DNA of 64,000 nucleotides from assembly GCA_965178125.1 (NCBI GenBank), contig OZ237748.1:186001-250000 (forward strand), read 5' to 3'. Both the position numbers and the translations under genes were made by a program. The stretch comes from Bilabrum cf. latius. Taxonomy: Eukaryota > Bigyra: Bicosoecida > Bigyra > Bicosoecida. The notes under the pieces are model-generated. The model saw only the letters and a list, made by a program, of their open reading frames with translations. It searched no databases and was not told where the DNA came from. Below are positions 21,878 to 34,446 of this stretch, in pieces (the stretch's first letter is position 1; every line of letters begins with the position of its first letter).

Positions 21878-24800
21878 ATGACTTGGCGATCGTAGCCTCG
21901 ACTGGGCCCATCGCCAGCTCGCAGTGGTTCCAATACCGTGCCGCTGGCAATCGCACTTCTTCTGAGCCTAACGGTGGCGCTCGCGGCAGCAGCAGAAGCC
22001 ACCTCAGTCTGGCTCATGCCCATGCCCAGCCAGCCCGAGCCCTGGATCGATGAGGTTCACGTTGAGGTCAAGTGGCCGCCCGTGGATAGTCTCATCGAGC
22101 ACAAGGCGTCACTGGTAGGCACAAACCTCACGTCTCGATCCGGCGAGCTGTGGATCGCCATCGGAGCAGGGAATGAGGCAGACGCGCCCCCGAACAGGTC
22201 CCTGCCGATCCCCGCCCCCACGAACTCGACCATTGCGAATCTCACCGGCGGGCAGGGTGCTGGTCTGCTGATCCGCATGGAGGTCCAGGGGTGGCTGAGC
22301 TCTTCCGTGGAGGGCATGACTGCATTCGGGGGCGGTGGCTCGTTCACGGTGTGGCGAAGCAAGGAATCGGTGATGGTGCCATTGAGGGACGAATTGCAGC
22401 TGGCCATGTTCGGGAACTAGTCCATTGCCGATGTCACGCAGGGCATCCTCGGCCCAACGGCAGATGGGTGGGAGAGAGGTCCTGCATGCGGGCGCGTGTC
22501 CATTCTTCCAACGTGGGACAATACCACGATTCGAATTGCCATCCCGCACAGCCTGCTGCTCGGGGCTCAGTCGACCACGACTTCGATCAACACCAGCCTT
22601 GCAGTGTGGAGTTCAGCTCTGGTGAAGAGTGATTCGGACGATCCAAGAGCATCGAGCACACTAAGTGCTACAGGCGTGCAGATGGTGTTGCCCCAGGGGT
22701 GGGAGTCTCCACTGCCGAGCGACTAGTGTGCGATGTCTGCTGCAGTGCAGGTCACTGGGGGAAACACCCATTTTTGCACACTTGTCAGCATGGGTGATGT
22801 TCTGTGCTGGGGTATGAACCAATACGGCCAGCTGGGATGCGGGCACGACAATGGACCTCACTGCATGTACAATGGTATGTACGTTGGCGTAGGCAGCCCT
22901 TCGTTCCTGCTTGGCCCTGTGAATATGACGGACCAGTCGACCTCGAAGACACTTCAAGCAGTGTAGATTTCGGCTGGCGATTACCACACGTGCGCGTTGC
23001 TGGGGGGCGGAAACGTCATGTGCTGGGGCTCGAACAGTCGTGGTCAGCTGGGATGCGGGAATGACAATGGACCTCACTGCATGTACGGGAAAGAAGGTGA
23101 TGGCGTGGGCAGCCCTTCGTTCCTGTCGAGTCCTGTGAATATGACGGACCAGTCGACCTCGAAGACACGTTAGGCAGTGTAGATTTCGGCTAGTGCAGAT
23201 CACACGTGCGCATTGCTGGAGGATGGGGACGTCATGTGCTGGGGTTCAAATCTGTACGGTCAGCTGGGATGCGGGAACGATACTGGTCCTCACTGCAGGT
23301 ATGGTAGCTACTACAATGGCGTGGGCAGCCCTTCGTTGCTGCTTGGCCCCGTGAATATGACGGACCAGTCGATCTCGAAGCGGCATCGGGCGGTGCAGAT
23401 TTCGGCTGGTGCAGATCACACGTGCGCATTGCTGGAGGATGGGGACGTCATGTGCTGGGGTTCAAACCTGTACGGCCAGCTTGGATGCGGGAACGATACT
23501 GGTCCTCACTGCATGTACGCGAATTAGGACGATGGCGTGGGCAGCCCTTCGTTGCTGCTTGGCCCCGTGACTATGACGGACCAGTCGATCTCGAAGCGGC
23601 GACGGGCAGTGCAAATCACAGCTGGCAGCTTGCACACATGCGCGTTGCTGGACGGCGGTGACGTCATGTGCTGGGGTTAGAACCTGTACGGCCAGCTTGG
23701 ATGCGGGAACGATACTGGTCCTCACTGCATGTACGCGAATTAGGACGATGGCGTGGGTAGCCCTTCGTTCCTGTTTGGCCCCGTGAATATGACGGACCAG
23801 TCGACCTCGAAGCGGCGTCGGGTGGTGCAAATCACAGCCGGTAGCTTCTACACATGCGCGCTAACGGAAGGCGGTGACGCCAGGTGCTGGGGCTCGAATT
23901 CGAACGGTGAGCTTGGATGCGGGGACGATACTGGTCCTCACTGCATGTACGCGAATTAGAACGATGGCGTGGGCAGCCCCGCGTTCCTGCAGACCCACAT
24001 TGGCAACGCTAGCTTGCTAGCAATAGCTGCGTCCTCCTTGTCAGCATCATGTGCAATTAGTACTCTTGGAAGCCTGACTTGCTGGGGAAATATCTAGTTT
24101 CGGCCTGCAGCACTACGTCTTGTAGACGTGCCCAAACCCGTATTAGTGGTAGGTTCACATCAGTGGCTTGGCTCAGGGTGTGAAAGTGGCTGGTAGCAAA
24201 CATGCACGTTGCTGGAAGGCGGGGACGTTATGTGCTGGGGCTTAAATTCGTATGGTTAGCTTGGATGCGGGAATGACGAGAGCCCTGACTGCATGTACGG
24301 GGATGAGTACGACGGCTTGGGCAGCCCCTCGCTCCTGCTGAGCCCCATAAATATGACGGACCAATCGACCTCGCAGCGGCGTCAGACGGCGCAGATAACG
24401 GCTGGAAAAGATCACGTGTGCGCGTTGTTGGAGGGCGGGGACGTCATGTGCTGGGGTTCGAACTCAAACAGTCAGCTGGGATGCGGGCACGACAATGGAC
24501 CTCACTGCATGTAGGGGAACGATAACGATGGCTTGGGCAGCCCCTCGCTCCTGCTTGGCCCCGTGAACATGACGGACCAGTCCACTTCGAAGCGGCGTCG
24601 GGCGGTGCAAATAGCTGCTGGCGTGGTCCACACATGCGCATTACTGGAGGATGGGGACGTCATGTGCTGGGGCTCAAATCTGTACGGTCAGCTGGGATGC
24701 GGGAACGATACTGGTCCTCACTGCAGGTATGGTAGCTACTACAATGGCGTGGGCAGCCCTTCGTTGCTGCTTGGCCCCGTGAATATGATGGACCAGTCGA

Positions 24801-27800
24801 TCTCGAAGCGGCGTCGGGCAGTGCAGATTTCGGCTGGAAAAGATCACACATGCGCGCTGTTGAAGGGTGGAGACGTCATGTGCTGGGGTTCGAACAGTCG
24901 TGGTCAGCTGGGATGCGGGAACGATACTGGTCCTCAATGCAGGTATGGTCGCTACTTCGATGGCGTGAGCAGCCCTTCGTTCCTGTCGGGTCCTGTGAAT
25001 ATGACGGACCAGTCGACCTCGAAGACACTTCATGCAGTGTAGATTTCGGCTGGTGCAGATCACACATGCGCGTTGCTGGACGGCGGTGACGTCATGTGCT
25101 GGGGCTCGAATTCGAACGGTCAGCTTGGATGCGGGAACGATACTGGTTCTCACTGCATGTACGCGAATTAGGACGATGGCGTGTGCAGCCCCTCGTTCCT
25201 TCCGGGCCCCGTGAATATTACGGACCATTCCACCTCGAAGCGGCGTCGGGCGGTGCAAATAGCTGCTGGCGTGGTCCACACATGCGCGTTGTTGGAGGGC
25301 GGGGACGTCATGTGCTGGGGTTCAAACCTGTACGGCCAGCTTGGATGCGGGGATAACGATGGCCCAAACTGCAGATATCAATGCGGTGATGTGACTAGTC
25401 CTGCGATCCTGTCGGGTCCTGTGAATATGACGGACCAATCGACCTTGAAGCAGCGTCAGGCAGTGCAGGTTACAGCTGGTTGTTTCCACACGTGCGTATT
25501 GCTACAAAGCGGGGACGTCATTTGCTGGGGCCTAAATAAATATGGCCAGCTTGGATGCGGTGAGTTTTCATACCATTGTTTCCCAGAAATTGGATCCCCA
25601 GCTAGTATAAATGCTGTCAGGATGAGGCCACTTGAACAAACAGCATCACTTAGGTGCCGTGGAGGGACCGGGTGCTTGTCTCCTTTGGGTTTATCCAGTG
25701 GACTCGATCAAATCGAGATTTTGAGCTCTAATGGGATTCCTGGAATCCGTGATCTCCCCAGTGCAAACGCATGGGGTGAAGCAGGCAGTATCGAGGGCGT
25801 GGATGTCGCCGGAGCCTAGCTACCAGGTGTCAAGCAGGCCATCCAGACCGAAGGAGGTTCGTGCCCAGTCCCATACGCCCCCTGGCCATCTTGGGAAGTT
25901 AGGAAGAGAACCAGCTGCTTCGTGGAGGCTTAGAGCCAGGTGTCCACAGTAGGAGATTGGCAGCTCCGCGTAATGGGTTCATGGGCCCCGTTTGTGTCGC
26001 TGATGATCGTACCCGTGGTTCGAGTTGGATCTTCTACACTGTCCGATTGCGTCATCGTGGATGCTGTCACGCTGCAATGCCAAGGCGTGGCTGGAATCGG
26101 GGTCAATCAGAGCGTTTGGATCGAGTCGATGGACTGGCACTTGCCTGGTATCATGAACGCCTCCCGATTTGCTGGAAACATTTCCTATGCCCCGCCTGTG
26201 GTTCGCGCCGTGCGTGGAAGCCAATTCCGGCCAGGACAAGATGTTACCATCCTGGGTTTCGGATTTGGTGGAAGCAGGTTCAAAGCCAACGTCTCGGTCA
26301 CGATTGGGAACTCTGGCGATCCCTGCAAAGTGATCGATGTCGCGGATGATGGCACTTTGAGCTGTAGCTTGCCGTTTATCTACCAGCGAGGCCTTGGAGT
26401 GGTGGTCAGCGTGGGGAACCAGCAGTCCAAGGGCGATGTCACCATTAATATGCCACCGCCAGCCATAGTGGGTGCAAATGTGTCCGTTCCTGACCTCCCC
26501 CAACCGAGTGGAAGATGCGAAGCTGTGCAGGGACAGAAAATTCAGGCCATCATCGATGGATCCGGGTTCTCTCCTGTCCTCCTGGCTAATGTGACGATTG
26601 GCGGTCAGATTGCCTCAGAGTGCAACGTCACTTCCAACGACGGCACCAGTATCGAATGCGCCGTCACGATGCCGTGCGTATGGCGAGAGCCAAAGGTGAC
26701 AGTCGGGTACTTTGAGAGCCAATCCCGCGTGACCATCGGATCGGCTGCGTTTGACGGCGTGCAGCTCCCCGTGCCCAAGAAGCTGCCACTCATCCGTCCG
26801 ATCTCTGCGACGGCCTATCGACCCGCCGATGATACCCATGGGGTGGAGGTGTTCGTGCTTTCGCTTTCCCAGGAGTTCGAAACGAAGCTGCTTGGACTGC
26901 TGGGGCCTGACTACGGCGCAGCTGGTTCGGCGCCTGACAAATTCGAGGTCGTGGTGGAGGAGAGCGACCGGAGCGGCACAGTCGTTGCCACTCCAACGTT
27001 TGACAGGTAGACCTCCCGTGTGACCCTTGGATCCTGGAACTCATCCCTGGCCGATTTAGGTCTTGATCACGGCTTGCATCGGCTTGGCATTCGCGATGCT
27101 GGCTTGCGACAGCAGGTCGATCTCGTGCTGCACGATGCAAGCATAGGGGTGCAGCTCCAGATCGACCGATTCCGCGTAGATCTGGGTCAGAGTGTCCCTA
27201 CCTCTTTAGGTGTGACGATCAATGCCATGGGAGACTCAATGCGTGGACCTGCCAACACCAGTTTCACCATCCCTCACCCAGTTCGTTAGCTCTGCCAAGA
27301 GGGCGGCATGTTCGAGGAGTCCACTGGCACCTGCGTGTCGTGCCCGGAAGGTGCACTGTGCTGCGGACTATCGGCATCTGCAGTGCCTCCGCTTGAAAAA
27401 TGGTGGAAGCTGCCAGAGAGCTGGACGAGCAGCAGCAACAGCACCAACGTGGCATTCGCAAAGTGCCTCGAAGAGACAGAGGAGCTGTGTGGAGGATACG
27501 AGGAGGGTGCTTGCCACTCGCTGCCAGCGGAGCCTGTGCCTCTGCTGGGATTTCCAGCGCGATACCTTGATGACGCTCTCAAGTCAGAGTGGGAGAAACG
27601 GTGGAACGCCTCCCATCCTCTTTAGGTTAGAGTCCGCGATCCCCTCTAGCATGAATGCGAAGAGAACAGTGCCGGCGTCCTATGCTCATCATGCATAGAG
27701 GGCATGCGACCGTCGTCGGAAAGCGGCTGCAGGAAATGCGACGACCAGCTAGTGCTCCGAGAGGCTCTCATTTTGGCTGGTTTTGCACTGGTCAATGCCC

Positions 27801-29863
27801 TCGCAGTGTGGCTGGTACTGGTCATGAACGATCGGTAGAGTCAAGCCGTGGCCACGCGAGTCCTCAGGGGCGAACATCATGAGGCACATCACAGGCCGAC
27901 CAAGTCATTCCAGCACGTTGAGGAACTCGAGGTGCTGAACATCCTGATTTCACATGCGCAGTTCATCGCCATCATAGGCGCGATCGGGCTGCCTCCAGGC
28001 GTGGAAAAAGCTTTGAAGAAAGCTTTCGGTGTTGCTGCCTAGGTGTACAACCTTGGTCAGCAGTACGCCTTTCCTCACTGCATCATCGACTCGATGGGTG
28101 GGCACGAGTCAGATTCCAACAGCAACGGAACCGAGTCCCACAGTGTAGGAAGCGAGGCCCAAGATGGACAGCACCTCGAAGAGTCGGCTTTGAACTCGGA
28201 GCCGTTCACTCTGCTGGTAGCGAACGTTGCGGTCATACTGGCGCTGCATGGACTGGCGTGCATCTACTGGTGGGCGAAAGACACCTGTCGGTGGTGCCAA
28301 TCGTGTGACGAGTGGTGCGACAACGAGCGGCTGGCTTGGGGCTTGAGAGTTCTCTCCGCGGCCGCGTCGACCGTGCGAGAAGGTGAGCACGTCGTACACG
28401 CCGAGTCCCATGACCATGATCATCATCCGGCCCATGTGCCGACCCATGTTCAGCCGTTCGACGGTATCCAGCTGCCCCAGGAGCCGGCAGAACTCCCCGA
28501 GTTCCACCCCACCTTGTCCGGACGCATGGTCATGACTTTCAACGTCGTCATGGTGCTGCTGCACGCCTTCACGACCGAGCTGGCAATGGGCCTGTTGATA
28601 CAGAGGCACATCGGCGGCGCTGATTGCGAAGATGACATATGCAATCGCCTTGCAGAAGATCTGGACGTTGCGTGGAGTGGACAGAACAAGCAAGCTCTAC
28701 TTGGCTTGGGCGTGTCGGTTCTCGTGATTGCGTCCTTCGGCGTTCCACTGGCCTTCCTCGGTATGATGCTCTTGGATGACTCGAGCACGCCCGAAGGGGC
28801 GTATAGGCTGACCAGCCTGCTACAAGCGTTTCGACCTGGCCGCAAGTGGTGGTTGGTTGTGGAGATGATGGCCAAAGCCGTGCTCATCGTCCTCGCTGGC
28901 CTGGCCGAGTACTATGGCGAGAACCTCCAGCTGGTGGTCTACTTGTTCGTCATTGGCGGGCTTGTGTTCGCTCAGCTGGCTCTTCTTCCTCATTGGGAGT
29001 ACGCAGCTGATGTGCTTAGCATGGCATCGAAAGTGGTGATATTCACCTCCCTTGCACTTATCATAGCGGCGTACACGGTGGAGTTCGAAGTCGAGATCGG
29101 GCATGAAGCCAACCATGGCTCGGGTGGCTTCAAAGCGGCTCTTCAGGTGATCGTCGTCATCATTAATGCGGTCTACAGCGCTGTAATGCTCTGGCTCATG
29201 CTGCATCGTCCTGTCGGCACGTTCCTCGCCCGCTGCAGATCGCTGTGCTTCAGAAGGCAGCCGATCGCTTCCCGCCATGCCCAAGTCGGAGACCATGCAG
29301 CTAGTAGAGCTCTCAGAATCACTCGGGCCGAGTACTACGGTACTGTCGCGCGGACAAGCAGCGCAGCGAGCATTGACGTTCGCAGCCACGACGCTCTGCT
29401 TGGTCACGAGGACAACAATCTGACAAATATCGGCTTCGTGGCAGATACGGATGGCAATGCTCGGGACCGGGAGCGGAGACGATACTCGACTAGCCCGGGC
29501 CAGGAGGCCTCGGAGCTGCCGATGGGACCAGTCGGGACACTGGAGACCAGGGGCTTTCATGGCCGCCGCAATGGCTTGGCCGACCCGTCTCGAGACGCGC
29601 AAGTGGCAAAAGACAGGCGTGTGGAGAAGGGTGTATTGGCGGCCACCGTAGTTCTAGCAGATGGTGGCCAGCAGCAAGCAGCAGGCGAATCCAAATGGGA
29701 GCCACTGCTGACTGGTGCATGCGCGCAGCCACAAGGTACTACCGTTGCAACAGGTGCATTCAGTGGCCAGATTGAAAGCACCTTCGATAGCATGCGAGGC
29801 GAAGGAGTAGGAGCTTTCCAAGCTGGAGGCGCCGCCGCATCAGCCGATCCGCCTAGAAAATAA
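21878..29863 (+). CDS. RCC1-repeat / TIG / multi-pass membrane protein with 24 in-frame UAG codons
   Basis: One frame runs 2,661 codons from ATG 21878 to TAA 29861 with no TAA or TGA inside. It contains TAG at 21893, 22418, 22724, 22964, 23171, 23180, 23525, 23678, 23741, 23957, 24095, 24194, 24257, 24512, 25040, 25169, 25817, 25931, 27008, 27287, 27623, 27647, 27836 and 28040. Residues 1-45 form a signal peptide ([20 protein letters not shown]). Residues about 286-1230 hold some 14 RCC1-like repeats ([19 protein letters not shown]). About 1438-1710 contain IPT/TIG-like domains ([20 protein letters not shown]). About 1805-1960 are Cys-rich. About 1961-2450 have eight or more membrane helices, and a cytoplasmic tail follows. 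Protein sequence continues smoothly across every TAG. I infer a surface receptor or channel-like protein; ligand and activity are unknown. A pseudogene would also show TAA and TGA. Confidence 0.85.
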
Positions 29864-30320
29864 GCGCTGCAGCAACGGATGATCCGATGCGGCACTCTGC
29901 AAAAGGTATTCGTCGTGAGGCGACGAGAGGGTTACCTATGCAGGAAGAGGTATGGCTCGAACTCAGTGCAGTAGCACGCTGGTTGGCAAACGGGCAGTCT
30001 ACACAATATCAACTTGACACCAGTCTATAGCCTATGAATGGTCCTGCGTTGATGACTAGTTGAAATTTGCTGCTTTGAATGAAAGAAGCTTGACTCAGAA
30101 TTTAGCCAACTTCTTCAAAGCTACACCATACTAATGATAATAAATTGAAGTCTGCACTGCCAACTTGAAACGGCTCAGCTACAGCACCAAGATCGGTTGC
30201 CTTTCTTAGACTCTATCCATGAGGATCCATCCGGATCAAAACGGGCAAATAGTTTAAAGTTGTAAGTTTCGTAAACAATAATCAAGAGTCCCAGCCTCAC
30301 TGTCCTCACCTGCCCCTCCA
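29864..30320. other. Intergenic region between convergent genes
   Basis: Lies between TAA of the RCC1 gene (+) and TGA of the LRR-like gene (-). Residues of a 74-bp unit also found near 34.7 kb occur at about 30290-30370. No other feature seen. Confidence 0.4.
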
Positions 30321-33300
30321 TCAGCTCAATCCACCACCTCCATGAACCGCCCTCCGGAACATCACTAGCCTCTCTCTCCTCGACTGGCAGTTTTGAAGGT
30401 CCAAGCACTGCCACTGCCTGATATACTAGGGCAACACATTATGTTCTGCACAGATGCACGCAGACTTTCTCAGCATGTCGTACGTGCCTGAAACCTGCAG
30501 CGCATTGTGCAGCATCCGCTTCATCTGAGCCATATTTGCTGCAGGTTCGTCCTATTGCCCAGGTTGCCTAGCGTTTCCTTGCAGTGTTGCAACGATGCCA
30601 TCTATAGGGTCATCGTGCACCGAGCGACACGACACGAGTACCCGTACGAAGTGCCTAAGGTGTGAAGCGATCATGCAGAGGATCGACTCGCACTCAAAAA
30701 ACGTGATAGGATCGCCCCATTCGCCATCGTAGTCCGGATGCAAGGCCCTGATCGTTGTACCCTGCACGACCCGGCGGGTATAAATCGCAACGCACACTGC
30801 CAGCGCGCTCATGTGTGTGTAGCTTTCGGAATAGAGCTGGAACTCTTCCGCCCTAGGATTGAGAAAGTTGGGCAGCCCTATAAGCGAGTGAATCATTCTG
30901 GTGGCGCGTTCGGGCTGAAGGTTCTTCACTTCACCCCTTAACCAGGCCGTCATCGTGTGGTATTGCATGGCCCACAAAGGGACACTGGTTGCTACCTGCC
31001 AGAAGTAGCCCACGCTGCAGCATGCTGGAAATCTTCCCTGCCGCCATTCCGCATTGAGTTCGGGCCTACAAATCCATGCAGACACACTCATGTAACTCTG
31101 AGGCTGCGATACTGCAGGGCTAGCCTATCCGACTGCCTAGAGCTCCATGCCAGATGCAGCTTCAGGTGCCCCTGCCCCTGCCCCTGCCCCTGCACCTGCA
31201 CCTGCCCCTGCACCTGCCCCTGCCCCTGCACCTGCCCCTGGTCCTGCACCTGCCCCTGGTCCTGCCCCGCTTGCAGTCTTCTTCTTTTGCCTTCGACCCC
31301 TTCGCCTGCTACTCTTGGCTCCAAATGCCGACACAACTGAGGAAGCCACCGCCACGCTTGGATTCGGAGCGCAAGGGATTGCGTTCATGTTTCCCTTGCG
31401 CACGTTCTCCTTGACTAGTTTGAATTTCCGGGTCACTGCTTCTAGCCACGGCAGCAGGATGGGTTTTAGGTACTAATTATCCTGGTGGATATGCCCTCCA
31501 TCGCAGAAACAAAGCATCTCGATGTGCCTTGACATCATTTGTGCAATCTAGATCAGGTTCCTTGGAATGCGGTAGCTGCCCGACAAAATACGGTCTTCGG
31601 CATCACATATTGCACTGGATCCAATGATTACACCAATCTAGCCTAGGTATGTTACTGCTCCTATTCCATCTGCTAGCACATCAATGGCCTGTCTCACAAA
31701 ACCGGAAGCCTTTCCTGGTTTCGATGGGGAGACGTGCATCCGTGCAGAAACGAGCAGTGGGTGCGACACGAGTGCATGCGCCAAGTGAGGTAGGGTTGCA
31801 AGGCTGCTCGGCTTGCGGCTGCAGCCCTTGTACAGCCTGAAATCAAGACGACTGATGTTCCGTATCGAACGATTCCCACTGATGCCATTGGCCACCTGTC
31901 GGACCACGCCGGGCAGCTCTTTGTCTGACACGCTCTGCAGGCCAATTTCAAGAGAGCGAATCGACAGAGACCGCTGAAGACTTCTTCCAATCTCTTGCAT
32001 ATGTTTCTGAGTCTACGGGCACATCCCAAGTTTCTCCAAGTGCTTTGACACTGCAGCACCACTTGCAATGTGCTTGTTCGCCTCGTTAATCTGATCCTGC
32101 TACTCTTTCGACAAAGCCAAGAATGGGACCTCCGGATCCATGCACATGTACGCATCCTCTCTGCACAACGCACCAGGAGTCACGTCTACGCCTGACATGG
32201 CAGCACTGGGACGTGCCTGCGATGGATCCATCACGTTGCACTGCAAGACCTGGAGAACAGAACCGAGCATCAACTCAAAACCAATCGCAGTGCCAATGAC
32301 GGGATGGCACGGTGAGTGGATAACAAGCTCCCTCAGTGAATACCTCCCGCGAGTATGACGCAGTAATCGGCCGATCGCCTCGGCGCAATCACGCCCTACG
32401 TAGCAGCCGCTGCGACTTGTTGCCCCCTCAGACCAGTGGATAGTCAATCGACGGATGCACTGGCTACATGACAGGCCTACCAGCATCTTCTTGAGCCCAT
32501 CTGAAGCGACTGATAGTGTGGCGCCGCTAGCCCTACACTTCGAAAGAGCCAGAGCAAGAGGGTCAATGGTCCCCGTGCGTAAGTCCACGATGTAACTGAA
32601 TGCTTGCTCTCCTTCCAAAACGTCTGTGGGTTCGTTCTGTGGTGTTGGCCCCGGGTTACTGGCGGCCGAAATAGGGACCTAGGTACCCAGCCCTCCATCT
32701 TGAGGGCCCTGATGACCTGCTGGTGCTGCTGCTGACTCTGCCGCTGCGAAAGTCGCATGTCCTGCTGCAGCGTCTGTCGCATTCCTTGGTCTAGCGAACG
32801 ATTCTACTCCGGAAGCCCCTTCTTCAGAGTCGCCTGCCCCCGACGCAGCATGCTGTGGATGGGCTGATGGATGTGAGGGTCCCGCTGGAAGTCTAGGCGA
32901 TTCGCCTGCGACAGTGCCTGCATCAGCCCAACTGACTGGATGCATCGAATCAGCGGGTATGCCGGCCTCCTGTATATATGCATCCAGTAGCTCTAGGTCA
33001 ATGCTACCGCCCTCCCGAACAGATGTGACGAGTGCGGCGACTAGTGTTCGGCTCCGTGAGCCTGCCGTTGAGCCATGCAGTCGAAGCTTGTCAAGCCGAT
33101 GCAACGCACTACCAGTACCAACGCTGAGCTCCGGCACTGGTCCTATGTACTTGAGCTCTTTCAGTCCACACTGGCAGGCAGGCGAGTCCATTATGGTACG
33201 GAGGAAATGGGCCGCTGCCACGTCGTCTTCGGCACACACCTCTACTTTGGTCACGCGAGGCAGCTGTATCACGCGTTGAAACGACTTGACAAATGATTCT

Positions 33301-33764
33301 ATTGCACCCGCATGCCCCAGCGGAAACCTTGGTAGGGCGATGCCAACGCTTGATAACTGCGAGCAGCACGATGCCACGCGGCTCATGACCAGGCCAGCCT
33401 CAGACACTTGCCGAAGCTCAAATCTGAATTGTATGGTTTTGAGGCAGTGGCATAGTTTAATCACGGGGAGCAGCTGAAGCATGTGTCCTCCCTGGAATTC
33501 GGCAGCAAATGTGATTCCTCGAATGATTGCCGGTTCTTGCGACAGTAAGTCCCCACAAATGCAAGCGCAAGACTTGCCAAAGAATCCCATTAGATCAATC
33601 GATAATCCAGTATCCCCAGTTTCGTCTTCATAGTATTTGAAGACAGCTTGTGCCTCAGCAGAAAACCGAACCGTGCAAGGGATCCTCTGCAACCCCTGCT
33701 CTTTGGCCATTTCAAACGATCTTTCGATCCCATGCTGTTGAATCTCGATAGAAGGAAGATCCAT
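30321..33764 (-). CDS. LRR-like protein of unknown function, intact copy, with ten in-frame UAG codons
   Basis: From ATG 33764 to TGA 30323-30321 (1,147 residues) the frame has no TAA or TGA. It has TAG (first base, minus strand) at 32681, 32102, 32015, 31640, 31550, 31475, 31139, 31127, 30554 and 30428. Several stretches look leucine-rich-repeat-like (MLQLLPVIKLCHCLKTIQF, LHRLDKLRLHGS, SLRELVIHSPCHP, SLSIRSLEIGLQSV). A Gly/Ala repeat region (about residues 850-870) precedes a helical C-terminal domain (AWICRPELNAEWRQGRFP). The paralog at 34.3-38.9 kb aligns across most TAG positions, including an ungapped 34-residue block after LG-CP-TAG. Both copies end RRERLVMFRR then TGA. Probably an intracellular protein-interaction protein; no catalytic motif was recognised. 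Confidence 0.75.
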
Positions 33765-33830
33765 TTCGTGTATCGAGATTGTGCTGGGTAATAGGAAAGG
33801 AAAGCGCCGGTGCGCCCGACTCGAGTCCTG

Positions 33831-33876
33831 CCGGTTGTAACCTCTCAAGAGGTCCTCTTGAAGAGGTTACAACCGG
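33831..33876. repeat. 46-nt near-perfect inverted repeat (hairpin/cruciform)
   Basis: Left arm 33831-33852 (CCGGTTGTAACCTCT then CAAGAGG) pairs with right arm 33854-33876 (CCTCTTG then AAGAGGTTACAACCGG), with one bulged base and a one-base loop. It lies 67 bp upstream of the LRR-like gene's ATG. Confidence 0.85.
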
Positions 33877-34297
33877 TAATTTGTAGCGGCTAAGACCAAT
33901 TTAGCAATCCCCAGATCTCTCGGCTCCTGGGGTTCAATTGCTACTCCTTGTCTGGTTTAATTGATCTAGGTAGTAGTTCTTACATATTAAGTCAGTGTAC
34001 ATCGATCCTTAATATTTGCCAGTACTGCCCTCGCACGCACACTTGCAACTTGTCCATCGATAATCTGATTGTTCGGGAGTAAGCCAAAAGCAAGCGGTAC
34101 ATGCTTTACTACACCACTATTTACCATGCTGCACTGTGGTGGCTCCTCAACATGAGATTCTCAGAATATGCAGCCAAAGTCACGTCGCAAAAACAGTACA
34201 GACAGCGATTTCACCGCCGCGGCTGGGAATATGCACAACATATTACCAACAATATAATACTTATATGCTTGGCTCGCGTTTGATTAACGATGGGGCG
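33877..34297. other. Intergenic, AT-rich
   Basis: No gene or repeat seen between the hairpin and the tail of the decayed paralog. Confidence 0.4.
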
Positions 34298-34446
34298 TCA
34301 CGGCATCTCTTCATCGCGCCCATCTCGCGCTAATGCGAGCATGCGCATCAGCTGCGCGGACGGCCGCCTTGGGTCGGCCACGAGGATCAGGGCAAGCGTC
34401 AGGAAATGACTCCAAGCTTCCACTACTCTTGATACCATACCCTCTG

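Noticed and set aside
22733-25560. UAG = leucine or tyrosine
   Set aside because: A few TAGs lie in Tyr or Trp columns (FG-TAG-SMAS, HCM-TAG-GND), but the well-conserved columns (AVQI, GQLGCG, PGQLV) are Gln in the sister copies.
21878-29863. Pseudogene explanation for the in-frame TAGs (including C-to-T decay such as RIP)
   Set aside because: C-to-T decay would also turn CAA into TAA and CGA into TGA, and indels would accumulate; none is seen in 2,661 codons, and the same TAG-only pattern occurs in five other genes.
21878-29863. UAG as selenocysteine, pyrrolysine or isolated programmed readthrough
   Set aside because: Selenocysteine uses UGA; pyrrolysine needs a dedicated system and would not fit Gln columns; 24 readthrough events in one gene are not credible.
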